Assembly (NCBI GenBank): GCA_050288085.1
Contig: JBNKDD010000244.1
Span: forward strand, 1 to 8,601
Length of the DNA: 8,601 nucleotides
Reading direction: 5' to 3'
Source: JBNKDD01 sp050288085
Lineage (GTDB): Bacteria; Chloroflexota; Anaerolineae; Aggregatilineales; UBA3940
Shown: positions 1-6,221 of the stretch, piece after piece
How the letters are laid out: each line of letters opens with the position of its first letter
Numbering within the stretch: the first letter of the stretch is position 1
The notes under the pieces: model-generated
Seen by the model: the letters and a program-made list of their open reading frames with translations, nothing else
Told to the model about the DNA's origin: nothing
Database searches by the model: none
Translations under genes and position numbers: made by a program

Positions 1-177
1 TTGGAGGTTTTGAAATTGACCGCCGAAGGGCTATCCAACCGGGCGATTGCCAGCCAACTGGAGATCAGCGAGCATACGGTCAAGTTCCATCTGAACGCTG
101 TATTGAGTAAGCTCGGCGCACAGAGTCGGACGGAGGCGGTGGTCAGGGCGATGCGGTTGGGGTTGATTCCGCTGTAA
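1..177 (+). CDS. LuxR/NarL-type response regulator, C-terminal HTH domain (5' truncated)
   Basis: The reading frame is open from the first base and ends at TAA 175-177, leaving 58 residues. They form most of a LuxR-type (GerE) helix-turn-helix: the scaffold segment LTAEGLSNRAIASQLEIS is followed by the recognition helix SEHTVKFHLNAVLSKLG and a closing amphipathic helix ending in RLGLIPL. This matches the output domain of NarL/FixJ-type response regulators and related LuxR-family activators, which bind DNA as dimers. The N-terminal part lies outside the window, so a phosphoacceptor receiver domain cannot be confirmed; a stand-alone or MalT-like regulator is also possible. The stop lies only 21 nt before the preferred start of the SGNH gene, so the two are probably on one transcript. 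The family call is firm; its targets are unknown. Confidence 0.85.
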   Translation: MEVLKLTAEGLSNRAIASQLEISEHTVKFHLNAVLSKLGAQSRTEAVVRAMRLGLIPL

Positions 178-188
178 CTGGTTCGCAT

Positions 189-193
189 GAGGT
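189..193 (+). promoter_or_regulatory. Shine-Dalgarno GAGGT deciding the SGNH start
   Basis: GAGGT sits 5 nt before ATG 199. The longer in-frame ATG at 187 overlaps this motif and has no purine-rich site of its own upstream, so ATG 199 is the better start. Confidence 0.5.
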
Positions 194-198
194 ATCGA

Positions 199-1425
199 AT
201 GGTTAAAAAAGAGAGAGGTCGAATTAATATTACCAACATAGCCTTACTACTCGCTTCGCTGTTGATCACGCTGGGGGTTTGTGAGGCCGTGATCCGCATC
301 TGGACAGAACAGGATTCCAACGGTCAACGCCACATCCTGAACCGGCCCGTTCCGCCCTGCTACTTCGATACTACCACCATCCAGGATGCCCTCTATCAAT
401 ATAATCAGCTAAACCGCCCCCCGCTCGTATACCATCCCGAACTCGGCTGGACGACCAACGCCAACGTCTGGTGGGGCGAGGGCTACCGGGTCAACGGCAT
501 CGGCATCCGCAGCAGTCAGAGCACCTACACCGATGTCCCCGCCGATGGTGTATTACGGATCGCTCTCTTCGGTGACTCGTTCACCTTTGGTGTTGAAGTT
601 GACAACGATCACACCTGGGCCAGCCTCCTCCAGAGCGAACTCAGAGAGCGCGGGTTGAATGCTGAGGTGATGAATTTCGGCGTGCCCGGCTACGGCATCG
701 ATCAGGCTTATCTGCGCTATCTAGTTGATGGGCAGGACTACCAGCCTGATGTTGTTATCTTTGGTTTCAACCCTGAAAACGCCAACCGCAACCCGAACAT
801 CGTCAGCCCGCTGTACTTTGGCCCGCTGCTACCGTTTACCAAACCGCGCTTTATCAAACAGGACGGACGATTAGAACTGGTCAACTCGCCTGCTATCCCA
901 CCCGAAGAGATGCTCGATCTGCTGGCCGATCTCGAATCCGCGCCCTGGATCGAGCACGAATATTACTATCCGGCGGCTCAATATCGCTCATCAATCTGGT
1001 TTGAGAGTCACCTACTGGCCTTTACTTATGCTGCCTTATCCGAACAAAACTGCGGCTACAAACGCACGTTCCCGCCCATCCCGGAAATCAACCTGAAAGC
1101 ATCACTGACCCCTGAGATTGTCAGGCAGTTTGCCACCGATGTTCAGGCCAACGATTCCGTATTCGTCGTATTGCAGATTCCCATTTACGAGGATGTCAGC
1201 GCGACACAGGAAGGCCGTCCACCTTTTTTCGCCGACTTTATCGAGGAGATCCAAGCAGCAGGCATCCCCGTCATCGCCGCCACCGACACATTCACCGGCC
1301 ATCCGATCGATGACTATTTCTCCGAGACCTATCACCATTCGGAGTTTGGTCAGGCGACATTGGCTCATGCCGCCGCCGATACCCTGCTCACGCTGCTCGA
1401 TGACGGGACGATCTCAGCACCGTAA
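199..1425 (+). CDS. membrane-anchored SGNH/GDSL-type hydrolase-like protein
   Basis: This is a 408-residue protein when started at ATG 199; an alternative ATG at 187 adds MRYR. A basic N-terminus (VKKERGR) leads into one membrane segment (about residues 11-32), so the rest should lie outside the membrane. SGNH blocks are visible: FGDSFTFG with the presumed nucleophile Ser127, a block-II glycine in NFGVPGYG (about 159-166), Asn191 in GFNPENANRN as block III, and ExxHHSEFG near 376-384 as block V, with His379 the likely base and Glu replacing the usual Asp three residues earlier. Family members hydrolyse or transfer acyl groups, often on cell-surface polysaccharides. The substrate here is unknown. 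Length exceeds a minimal SGNH domain (about 200 residues), with an N-terminal extension and a long middle insert. It lies close behind the LuxR-type gene and before a glycosyltransferase region, which fits envelope-glycan modification, but that is inference. Confidence 0.75.
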   Translation: MVKKERGRINITNIALLLASLLITLGVCEAVIRIWTEQDSNGQRHILNRPVPPCYFDTTTIQDALYQYNQLNRPPLVYHPELGWTTNANVWWGEGYRVNGIGIRSSQSTYTDVPADGVLRIALFGDSFTFGVEVDNDHTWASLLQSELRERGLNAEVMNFGVPGYGIDQAYLRYLVDGQDYQPDVVIFGFNPENANRNPNIVSPLYFGPLLPFTKPRFIKQDGRLELVNSPAIPPEEMLDLLADLESAPWIEHEYYYPAAQYRSSIWFESHLLAFTYAALSEQNCGYKRTFPPIPEINLKASLTPEIVRQFATDVQANDSVFVVLQIPIYEDVSATQEGRPPFFADFIEEIQAAGIPVIAATDTFTGHPIDDYFSETYHHSEFGQATLAHAAADTLLTLLDDGTISAP

Positions 1426-1452
1426 GCGCAATATGTAAATATGTAACTGGAT

Positions 1453-1475
1453 ATTCGTTACCTACACGAACGAAT
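1453..1475. repeat. small inverted repeat downstream of the SGNH gene
   Basis: ATTCGTT (1453-1459) and AACGAAT (1469-1475) are perfect inverted repeats around a 9-nt loop, 28 nt after the SGNH stop. The stem has low GC content and no U-run follows, so it is a poor intrinsic terminator. It could equally be a protein-binding site or chance. The remainder of 1426-1552 shows nothing coding that I can support. Confidence 0.3.
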
Positions 1476-1552
1476 TATGAAAATGATCGGATAGCCCCCC
1501 ACCGACAATCGGCGCAGCCAGATGACAGGTCACTTGTGCACCCTGGCCCGAT

Positions 1553-1667
1553 CTCCCGCTTGATAAACTCCCGCCATGCCGTTAAACTTGTGCCATGCCG
1601 AAGCAAAACTGCCGCTATTTCCGGTAACAATTCCTGTTCTTTATTCTTGCCTATACCCTGTTGTGAT
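1553..1667 (+). repeat. direct repeat, copy 1 (matches 2301-2415)
   Basis: This stretch aligns without gaps, at an offset of 748 bp, to the promoter region and first two dozen codons of the glycosyltransferase gene at 2343. By eye the non-coding part (1553-1597) matches at about 39 of 45 positions, and the similarity continues, weaker, through the coding part to about 1667. The pair brackets the small membrane-protein gene at 1762, so recombination between copies could delete that gene. Confidence 0.75.
1560..1588 (+). promoter_or_regulatory. relic promoter of the decayed glycosyltransferase copy
   Basis: TTGATA (1560-1565), a 17-nt spacer and TAAACT (1583-1588) stand 6 nt before the relic ATG at 1595. 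The same hexamers, spacing and ATG distance occur at 2308-2343. Four of the six mismatches between the two upstream regions fall in the spacer and none in a hexamer. Confidence 0.4.
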
Positions 1668-1668
1668 G
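1595..1668 (+). pseudogene. 5' remnant of a GT-C glycosyltransferase gene
   Basis: Read from ATG 1595, the frame gives MPKQNCRYFR, stop, QFLFFILAYTLL, stop. Ungapped against the start of the intact gene at 2343 (MSNQKQRNFW, then LSFLVFVLAYGLLY), 11 of the first 23 positions are identical, including the FL-F-LAY-LL core of the first membrane segment. The first stop (TAA 1625-1627) corresponds to a TTA leucine codon in the intact copy, and the second (TGA 1664-1666) to a TAC tyrosine codon. Similarity fades after about 1668, so only the 5' end survives. It looks like a duplicated paralogue that was inactivated and then truncated, with the gene at 1762 now in the space. An alternative is a partial duplication of only the promoter and gene start. 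Confidence 0.65.
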
Positions 1669-1752
1669 GCCTGTACGATCTGACGCTGTGATTGCATGCC
1701 ATCCTATGGCTGATGCTGCCTGAGAAATATGCGGCGGAATCGATTTTCAACC

Positions 1753-1757
1753 GGAGG
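1753..1757 (+). promoter_or_regulatory. Shine-Dalgarno GGAGG for the gene at 1762
   Basis: GGAGG lies 4 nt before ATG 1762. It makes that ATG a far better start than the in-frame ATG at 1729, whose extra codons (MRRNRFSTGGL) lie within the region between the relic and this gene. Confidence 0.6.
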
Positions 1758-1761
1758 TCTT

Positions 1762-2247
1762 ATGAAGAAACTACATGATCTCATCGACCCAATCACGGCA
1801 GCTCTGAGTATTGCAATGGGTTTACAGCTTATAATCATTGGTTTTTATATAGGTCTAATTGTCTGGCCTTTCTATTACAACGGCTTGCATATGCAGCCAT
1901 CTGCCAGTGTGTTGGACGGCTCATCCGACCCAAAATGGCTTGTGCCATTCTGTTACACTCCCCCCGACGCGCCCGGTGAGTCATATTCGCGCTGCGCAGA
2001 TGGTACAGAAGGAAACCCCTGGGGGGCCACCCTGCTTGGCGCGGCCAGCGTCACGGCATTTTGGGGGCCATTTCTCCTGATCGTACTGAGCATCTTGGTG
2101 GGAGTATTTTTGATCAGGGAGTGGTCGGGACTCCCAGGCTCTGCGCGAGTTGTCGGCCTGGCACAATCAGTGGTGGTTCTGGGGGGATTAGGATTTCTGG
2201 GGGTTTCTGGCCTGGGGCGAATGCTGCTTGTTTGGATCATGGATTAA
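1762..2247 (+). CDS. small membrane protein of unknown function
   Basis: I do not recognise this 161-residue protein. It has a short charged N-terminus (MKKLHDLIDP) and three hydrophobic stretches at about residues 11-38, 88-118 and 129-158. A polar loop of about 50 residues separates the first two. The loop carries two cysteines (Cys64 and Cys78) in a Pro/Gly/Ser-rich context (PFCYTPPDAPGESYSRC); if it faces outside they could form a disulfide. The last two segments are joined by a short loop with REW and ARV. The start is set by a GGAGG site 4 nt upstream. It lies between a decayed glycosyltransferase 5' end and the intact glycosyltransferase gene, inside a pair of direct repeats, which suggests arrival or rearrangement at this spot. 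That the gene is real is likely from the Shine-Dalgarno site and coherent membrane topology; its function is unknown. Confidence 0.65.
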   Translation: MKKLHDLIDPITAALSIAMGLQLIIIGFYIGLIVWPFYYNGLHMQPSASVLDGSSDPKWLVPFCYTPPDAPGESYSRCADGTEGNPWGATLLGAASVTAFWGPFLLIVLSILVGVFLIREWSGLPGSARVVGLAQSVVVLGGLGFLGVSGLGRMLLVWIMD

Positions 2248-2300
2248 GGGCGTTGAAAATACTCTAATTTGTTTTGAAGCGGCTGACCTGATTCATCCTA

Positions 2301-2415
2301 CTCCTGCTTGATAAACTCCCCCCTCACCGTTAAACTTGCGCCATGTCAAATCAAAAGCAGCGCAACTTCTGGTTATCATTCCTGGTCTTTGTCCTGGCCT
2401 ATGGCTTGTTGTACC
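2301..2415 (+). repeat. direct repeat, copy 2 (matches 1553-1667)
   Basis: This is the intact counterpart of the repeat at 1553-1667. It covers the promoter-like region and about the first 24 codons of the glycosyltransferase gene. No gap is needed to align the two over 115 bp. Confidence 0.75.
2308..2336 (+). promoter_or_regulatory. putative leaderless promoter of glycosyltransferase A
   Basis: TTGATA (2308-2313, 5 of 6 to the -35 consensus) is followed after exactly 17 nt by TAAACT (2331-2336, a TAnnnT -10). The ATG begins 7 nt downstream of the -10, where transcription would be expected to start. No Shine-Dalgarno motif precedes the ATG. The arrangement is preserved in the decayed copy at 1560-1595. 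Leaderless genes with a TAnnnT box just before the ATG are well known in Deinococcus and Actinobacteria; applying that here is inference. Confidence 0.5.
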
Positions 2416-3647
2416 TGGTATTCCTGGGACGGGCTGGCGATCCGGGTGTCTCCATGCGAAATCTGGGCGGGGGCGATCCGTATGAATACGATGAACTCGC
2501 CAAATCGCTGTTGGCGGGAGAAGGCTTCAGCAATCGAATATTTGGGCTGCGCCCACCGATTGTCCCGCTGTTTGTGGCGCTGGTCTATACGATAGCCGGA
2601 CCGTACCCTTACCTGGTGGTGTTCTTTAATCTGGCCTTTGCAGCAGCGGGAGTCAGCCTGATCTACAAGCTGGCCTATCGATTACTGGGCCAACAGAAAG
2701 CCGCACTGATCGCCGCCATCTTGTTGACATTCGAAGCGGCCCACCTGGACGGCAGCGTCACGATGATGTCCGAACCACTGCATAACCTGTTCCTGTTTAT
2801 GGGGCTGTACTGGCTGACGGTCTTCCTCCAAACGGAAAAATCGGGGGCGCTGTTCGCAACTGCCGGGTCGATGGGGTTGGCGCTGCTCTCCCGACCGATT
2901 GCGGCCTACTTTGCGCTGTTGATGGCTGGCGCGATCCTGGTTTACAAACGGCGGCTATGGCGGCAGGCGGCAGTACTGTTTGTCCTATGCTATATCTCGA
3001 TCGCCGGGTGGAGCTTCAGGAATTTATATTATGTGGATAACTTTGCCCTGACGACCACCGGCAGTTATACCACCCTGTTTTACAAAATGGTGTCGGTTGA
3101 GAGTCATGCGACCGGGCGGTCACCGGAGGATGTGTCGGTCGATATTGCTTTAGAAGTCGAGCGCCGCGTGGGGAATAATGACATCACGCGGGAAGAGTTG
3201 ATCGATTACGCGGTGGGCCGACCGGAAAACCTGCACGGCAACAGCCCGGAACGGCAGGCGATTTTCAGAGATATGGTGATCGAAAAAGCGCGAGCTTACC
3301 CGGCCTGGACGGTGGTAATGACCGGGGTGTCACTGGTAAAGCAGTTCGATTTTGACGGGATGATTCCGGTTCCGGGGTGGCTTCAGGCTGCGTTGATGGT
3401 CGGCTACCTGGGGCTTGGCGTGGTTGGGTACGTCGTGGCCTGGAAGGATCGGCGATATTTGTTCCTGTTGATCAGTCACCTGACGATTGCCTATTATGCC
3501 GGGACGACGGCGCTCGTGATCTCCGGGTTGTATCATATCCGCTACCGGACGCCGTACATGCCCTTCGTGTTGATGTATACGGCACTGGGCGCGGTGTTCC
3601 TATGGGAGCGGATCGGGCGGAGAGAACATCAAGGTTCATACAGTTAA
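2343..3647 (+). CDS. GT-C (ArnT/PMT-like, GT39-type) integral membrane glycosyltransferase A
   Basis: This 434-residue, strongly hydrophobic protein probably has nine or more membrane segments. After the first (about 11-28) comes GGGDPYEYDELAKSLLAGEGF, the acidic first-loop motif typical of GT-C enzymes (Asp45 the likely catalytic or metal-site residue), then LRPPIVPLF (69-77), SEP (143-145), LSRPIA (182-187), WSFRN (223-227) and a C-terminal RYRTPYMPF (400-408). Such enzymes move a sugar from a polyprenyl-phosphate donor to a lipid, glycan or protein on the outer face of the membrane; donor and acceptor here are unknown. A soluble segment at about 250-320 (HATGRSPEDV onward) is paralleled in the paralogue at 4889. 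The ATG lacks a Shine-Dalgarno site but fits a leaderless start, and the homologous decayed copy begins at the same point. The TAA stop lies inside the terminal inverted repeat of the element that follows. Family call is good; the exact GT family is less sure. Confidence 0.8.
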   Translation: MSNQKQRNFWLSFLVFVLAYGLLYLVFLGRAGDPGVSMRNLGGGDPYEYDELAKSLLAGEGFSNRIFGLRPPIVPLFVALVYTIAGPYPYLVVFFNLAFAAAGVSLIYKLAYRLLGQQKAALIAAILLTFEAAHLDGSVTMMSEPLHNLFLFMGLYWLTVFLQTEKSGALFATAGSMGLALLSRPIAAYFALLMAGAILVYKRRLWRQAAVLFVLCYISIAGWSFRNLYYVDNFALTTTGSYTTLFYKMVSVESHATGRSPEDVSVDIALEVERRVGNNDITREELIDYAVGRPENLHGNSPERQAIFRDMVIEKARAYPAWTVVMTGVSLVKQFDFDGMIPVPGWLQAALMVGYLGLGVVGYVVAWKDRRYLFLLISHLTIAYYAGTTALVISGLYHIRYRTPYMPFVLMYTALGAVFLWERIGRREHQGSYS

Positions 3648-3753
3648 CCCCCCATCGCTACTCGTGCTAATGCACTCGCTGCGATTCGCCCCCCTTTGCG
3701 AAGGGGGGCCATACTACGTAGTAGTCCACTGCTTTGGCGGTGACAGGGGGTTA
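3645..3753 (+). repeat. MITE-like palindromic intergenic element, copy A
   Basis: This 109-bp element begins TAACCCCC (3645-3652) and ends GGGGGTTA (3746-3753), perfect 8-bp terminal inverted repeats. Inside are a 9-bp G/C-run hairpin (3688-3696 with 3701-3709, loop TGCG), a perfect 12-bp palindrome TACTACGTAGTA (3712-3723) and a small hairpin around CACTGC/GCGGTG. A shorter relative lies in the opposite orientation at 6222-6302. It has no coding capacity. The first three bases are the stop codon of the glycosyltransferase gene. The stem could also end transcription, although no clear U-run follows. Confidence 0.7.
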
Positions 3754-3777
3754 TGATAAAAAGGAGACACAGCCAGC

Positions 3778-4758
3778 ATGACGATCAAGCCCAAAATCGT
3801 GGTAACGCGGGTTGTCCCCCAGCCGATTCTGGATCAGATGGCGGCGGTCGGGTCGCTGCGTGTATGGGAAGGGGAAAATCCGATTCCCGCCGATACCCTG
3901 CTGGAGTGGGTGCAAGGCTGCGAGGGGCTGTACTGCCTGCTCACCGACCGGATCGACGAGGCGGTGTTAGAGGCTGCCGGGCCGGATTTGAAAGTGGTCA
4001 GCCAGATGGCGGTGGGCTTCGATAATATTGACGTGGCGGCCTGCACGGCGCGGGGTATCCCGGTTGGGAATACGCCCGGTGTGCTGACCGAAACGACCGC
4101 CGATCTGACCCTGGCCCTACTGCTGGCAGCAGCCCGCCGGGTGGTCGAGGCGGCGGAATTCGCCAGAGCGGGGCGGTGGGAAACCTGGCGACCGATGGAA
4201 TTAACCGGCGTGGATGTGCATAACAGCACGGTCGGGATTGTCGGGTTGGGGCGGATCGGTAAGGCGGTCGCGCGGCGCTTGCGGGGCTTCGACTGTCGGC
4301 TGCTGTATCATCAACCAACCCCCGACCCAGATGCCGCCAACCTGGGCGCGGCCTATGTCGAGTTTGAGACGCTGCTGGAATCGAGTGACTTTATCACGCT
4401 GCACTGCCCGTTGAATGACGAGACTCGCGGGCTGATCGGGATGGCGGAATTGGCCCGGATGAAATCGAGCGCGATATTGATCAACACGTCACGCGGGCCG
4501 GTGGTTGATCAGGCCGCGCTGGTTGAAGCCTTGCAAAATGGGGAGATCGCCGCTGTCGGGTTAGACGTAACCGACCCTGAACCGATAGCCGCCGACGATC
4601 CGCTGCTGAGTTTGCCTAATGTGGTGGTGCTGCCGCATATCGGGTCGGCAAGTGTCGCGACGCGCACCAAGATGGCGCAGATGGCGGCGGATAACCTGAT
4701 CGCGGGGCTGCGGGGTGACCGGCTGCCAAACTGTGTCAATCCGCAGGTGTACGGGTGA
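3778..4758 (+). CDS. D-isomer-specific 2-hydroxyacid dehydrogenase (glyoxylate/hydroxypyruvate reductase-like)
   Basis: This 326-residue protein is of usual full family length. It should catalyse NAD(P)H-dependent reduction of a 2-keto acid such as glyoxylate or hydroxypyruvate, or the reverse oxidation of D-glycerate, in the cytoplasm. The substrate-binding half includes QMAVGFDNIDV (76-86) and TPGVLTETTADL (99-110). The Rossmann nucleotide loop is GLGRIG (156-161) within TVGIVGLGRIGKAVARRLRGF. The catalytic set is complete: Arg239 in INTSRGPVVD, Glu268 in GLDVTDPEP and His287 in LPHIGSAS. The WETWRPMELTGVDV stretch before the Rossmann core resembles GRHPR/GyaR-type reductases rather than phosphoglycerate dehydrogenase, and there is no C-terminal ACT domain. 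AAGGAG at 3761-3766 supports ATG 3778, with rather long spacing. TATGAT (3752-3757), at the edge of the upstream repeat, might serve as a -10 but has no good -35. It sits between two glycosyltransferase paralogues without an obvious pathway link. Confidence 0.9.
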   Translation: MTIKPKIVVTRVVPQPILDQMAAVGSLRVWEGENPIPADTLLEWVQGCEGLYCLLTDRIDEAVLEAAGPDLKVVSQMAVGFDNIDVAACTARGIPVGNTPGVLTETTADLTLALLLAAARRVVEAAEFARAGRWETWRPMELTGVDVHNSTVGIVGLGRIGKAVARRLRGFDCRLLYHQPTPDPDAANLGAAYVEFETLLESSDFITLHCPLNDETRGLIGMAELARMKSSAILINTSRGPVVDQAALVEALQNGEIAAVGLDVTDPEPIAADDPLLSLPNVVVLPHIGSASVATRTKMAQMAADNLIAGLRGDRLPNCVNPQVYG

Positions 4759-4760
4759 GG

Positions 4761-4804
4761 GGGACACGGCAATCCATGTCCCAGGGCGACTGACCAGTCG
4801 CCCC
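4761..4804. repeat. paired hairpins after the dehydrogenase gene
   Basis: Two stems follow the stop codon at once. The first is GGGACA (4761-4766) with TGTCCC (4777-4782) and a 10-nt loop. The second is GGGCGACT (4784-4791) with AGTCGCCC (4796-4803), a perfect 8-bp stem with loop GACC. The second is followed by CTACAATTGCCTT rather than a U-run, so it is a weak terminator candidate. GGGCGACT/AGTCGCCCCTACA-type palindromes recur, in my recollection, between genes in Chloroflexota and some other phyla, which points to a dispersed repeat. Confidence 0.55.
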
Positions 4805-4808
4805 TACA

Positions 4809-4866
4809 ATTGCCTTATTAATTTTTTAAAATTCAATATCTCGACAGCTACCTGATTAGATTATTG
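4809..4866 (+). promoter_or_regulatory. AT-rich tract, possible promoter region of glycosyltransferase B
   Basis: A stretch of A and T, unlike its GC-rich surroundings, runs from about 4809 to 4838, and another lies near 4854-4866. TTGCCT (4810-4815) could be a -35 with a weak CAATAT-like -10 after it. No strong box pair is visible, so I mark only the region. Confidence 0.25.
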
Positions 4867-4888
4867 GCCCGTTTCAGATTGAGGATTC

Positions 4889-6214
4889 ATGTCTTTATCA
4901 ACGACTAAACGTGTACCGGCTCCTGACTGGCGAAAGCTGGCCGGTTTATTTGCGCTCTCACTGGTGCTTCGCGGCTTGATGTTAGCCTATCGGCTGGTGT
5001 CGTTACAGACGCCGACTAACCTGTTAGGCGGCAGCGATGTTCCCGGTTGGCTGGGGATGGCGAGTCACTTCTATTATGTGAGTCCCTTCGACTTTTCCTA
5101 CTACCTGCTGGGTGCTCGCCCGCCGTTCTATCCGATGGTGCTGGCCGGGGTATATGCCATCGGAGGGAGCCAGGTACATGCCGCGGTGCTCCAGGTGGTC
5201 TTCAGTGCTGCGACAGTCTTATTGGGCTACCTGCTGGCCCGCCGACTGCTCTATCAAACGGAACTGCCATCACCGGAAAAGTTGGCGCTGATCGCCGGGC
5301 TGGTCATGGCCTGCGATCCGGCCTCGATTTCGACTGCCGCTACACTGCTTTCCGAGCCGTTGTTCAACCTGCTGTTTACGGCCTGCCTGCTGAGTTTGAC
5401 AGCCTTCATCCAGGAAGAACGCTGGCGTGATCTGGCTCCCACGGCGGTGTGGCTGGCCCTATCCATGCTGACTCGTCCGACAGCAATTTATTTCTGGGTG
5501 GTAGCACCATTGATGCTGATCCCGTTTGTCAAACGGTGGTGGCGGCCTGCCCTGGTGTTGGCTGTTACCGGGCTGGTAGTTTACTTTAGCTGGACGGTGG
5601 TCGTCTGGCAAAATCGGGGCATCTTCACCTATTCGACCAACGGCAGTTTCAACTTACTGTTTTTGCGGGCGCTGTCCGCCGAACACCTGGCGACCGGTGC
5701 ATTAACCGACGACATCCAGGTTGAGTACGTCCGCACGGTTTATCAGAATACGGGCAACGATGAAGCCGCCGCGTTAGCCGTCCCGGAGCACTTCTGGCGG
5801 TTTATGGTTCCTGAAACCCCCGAAGAATACGCTGAGGTTAACCGGTTGGCCCGCGAGAAACTGATCCAGTATTGGCCGTATGCGCTGCTGGGAACCGGAG
5901 TCGGAGCGTGGCGGATGTTTGCCCTGACGACCTCGCTGCCCCACTGGTTCAGGCCGGTTGAGTTGATCTATCACCTGTTCCTATATGGCCTGATGGTATG
6001 GGGCGGCTGGCAGGCTTTCCGGCGGAAGGACTGGCAAGTGATGATCCTGACCGGGCTGCCGATCCTGTATATGACCGGGTTGACGCTGGTCTCGCAGACT
6101 TCGGCGATGGACTCCCGGATGCGGACGGGGATCAGTGTGCCGATTATCATCCTGGCAGCGTATGGGTTGGGGTGTGTGATCAGGACGGTCAGGGTAAGGG
6201 AAGCAGCGGGGTGA
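4889..6214 (+). CDS. GT-C (ArnT/PMT-like) integral membrane glycosyltransferase B
   Basis: This 441-residue polytopic protein starts at ATG 4889 with GAGGA four to eight nucleotides ahead. Its motifs follow the order of the protein at 2343: GGSDVPGW with Asp50 in the first loop, GARPPFYPM (75-83), SEPLFNLLF (155-163), LTRPTA (194-199), an NGSFNLLFLRALSAEHLATG block (251-270) and a C-terminal SRMRTGISVP (409-418). The matching block in the other protein reads TGSYTTLFYKMVSVESHATG, so the two are diverged paralogues. The soluble segment after it (about 270-325) is acidic and poorly conserved between them, as expected for a loop that sets acceptor choice. Role by family: transfer of a sugar from a polyprenyl-phosphate donor on the outer face of the membrane; substrates unknown. 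The first loop lacks the second acidic/tyrosine cluster (PYEYDE) seen in its paralogue. It converges with the nucleotidyltransferase gene, with the palindromic element at 6222-6302 between the two stops. Confidence 0.8.
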   Translation: MSLSTTKRVPAPDWRKLAGLFALSLVLRGLMLAYRLVSLQTPTNLLGGSDVPGWLGMASHFYYVSPFDFSYYLLGARPPFYPMVLAGVYAIGGSQVHAAVLQVVFSAATVLLGYLLARRLLYQTELPSPEKLALIAGLVMACDPASISTAATLLSEPLFNLLFTACLLSLTAFIQEERWRDLAPTAVWLALSMLTRPTAIYFWVVAPLMLIPFVKRWWRPALVLAVTGLVVYFSWTVVVWQNRGIFTYSTNGSFNLLFLRALSAEHLATGALTDDIQVEYVRTVYQNTGNDEAAALAVPEHFWRFMVPETPEEYAEVNRLAREKLIQYWPYALLGTGVGAWRMFALTTSLPHWFRPVELIYHLFLYGLMVWGGWQAFRRKDWQVMILTGLPILYMTGLTLVSQTSAMDSRMRTGISVPIIILAAYGLGCVIRTVRVREAAG

Positions 6215-6221
6215 GATGCAG

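Noticed and set aside
1475..1750. Minus-strand open frame of 91 codons in the gap before 1762
   Set aside because: It runs antisense across the relic glycosyltransferase start and its upstream repeat, has no recognisable protein pattern and is better explained as chance.
3834..4772. Several minus-strand frames inside the dehydrogenase gene
   Set aside because: These are typical antisense shadows of a GC-rich coding sequence; the plus-strand frame has the complete catalytic set and a Rossmann motif.
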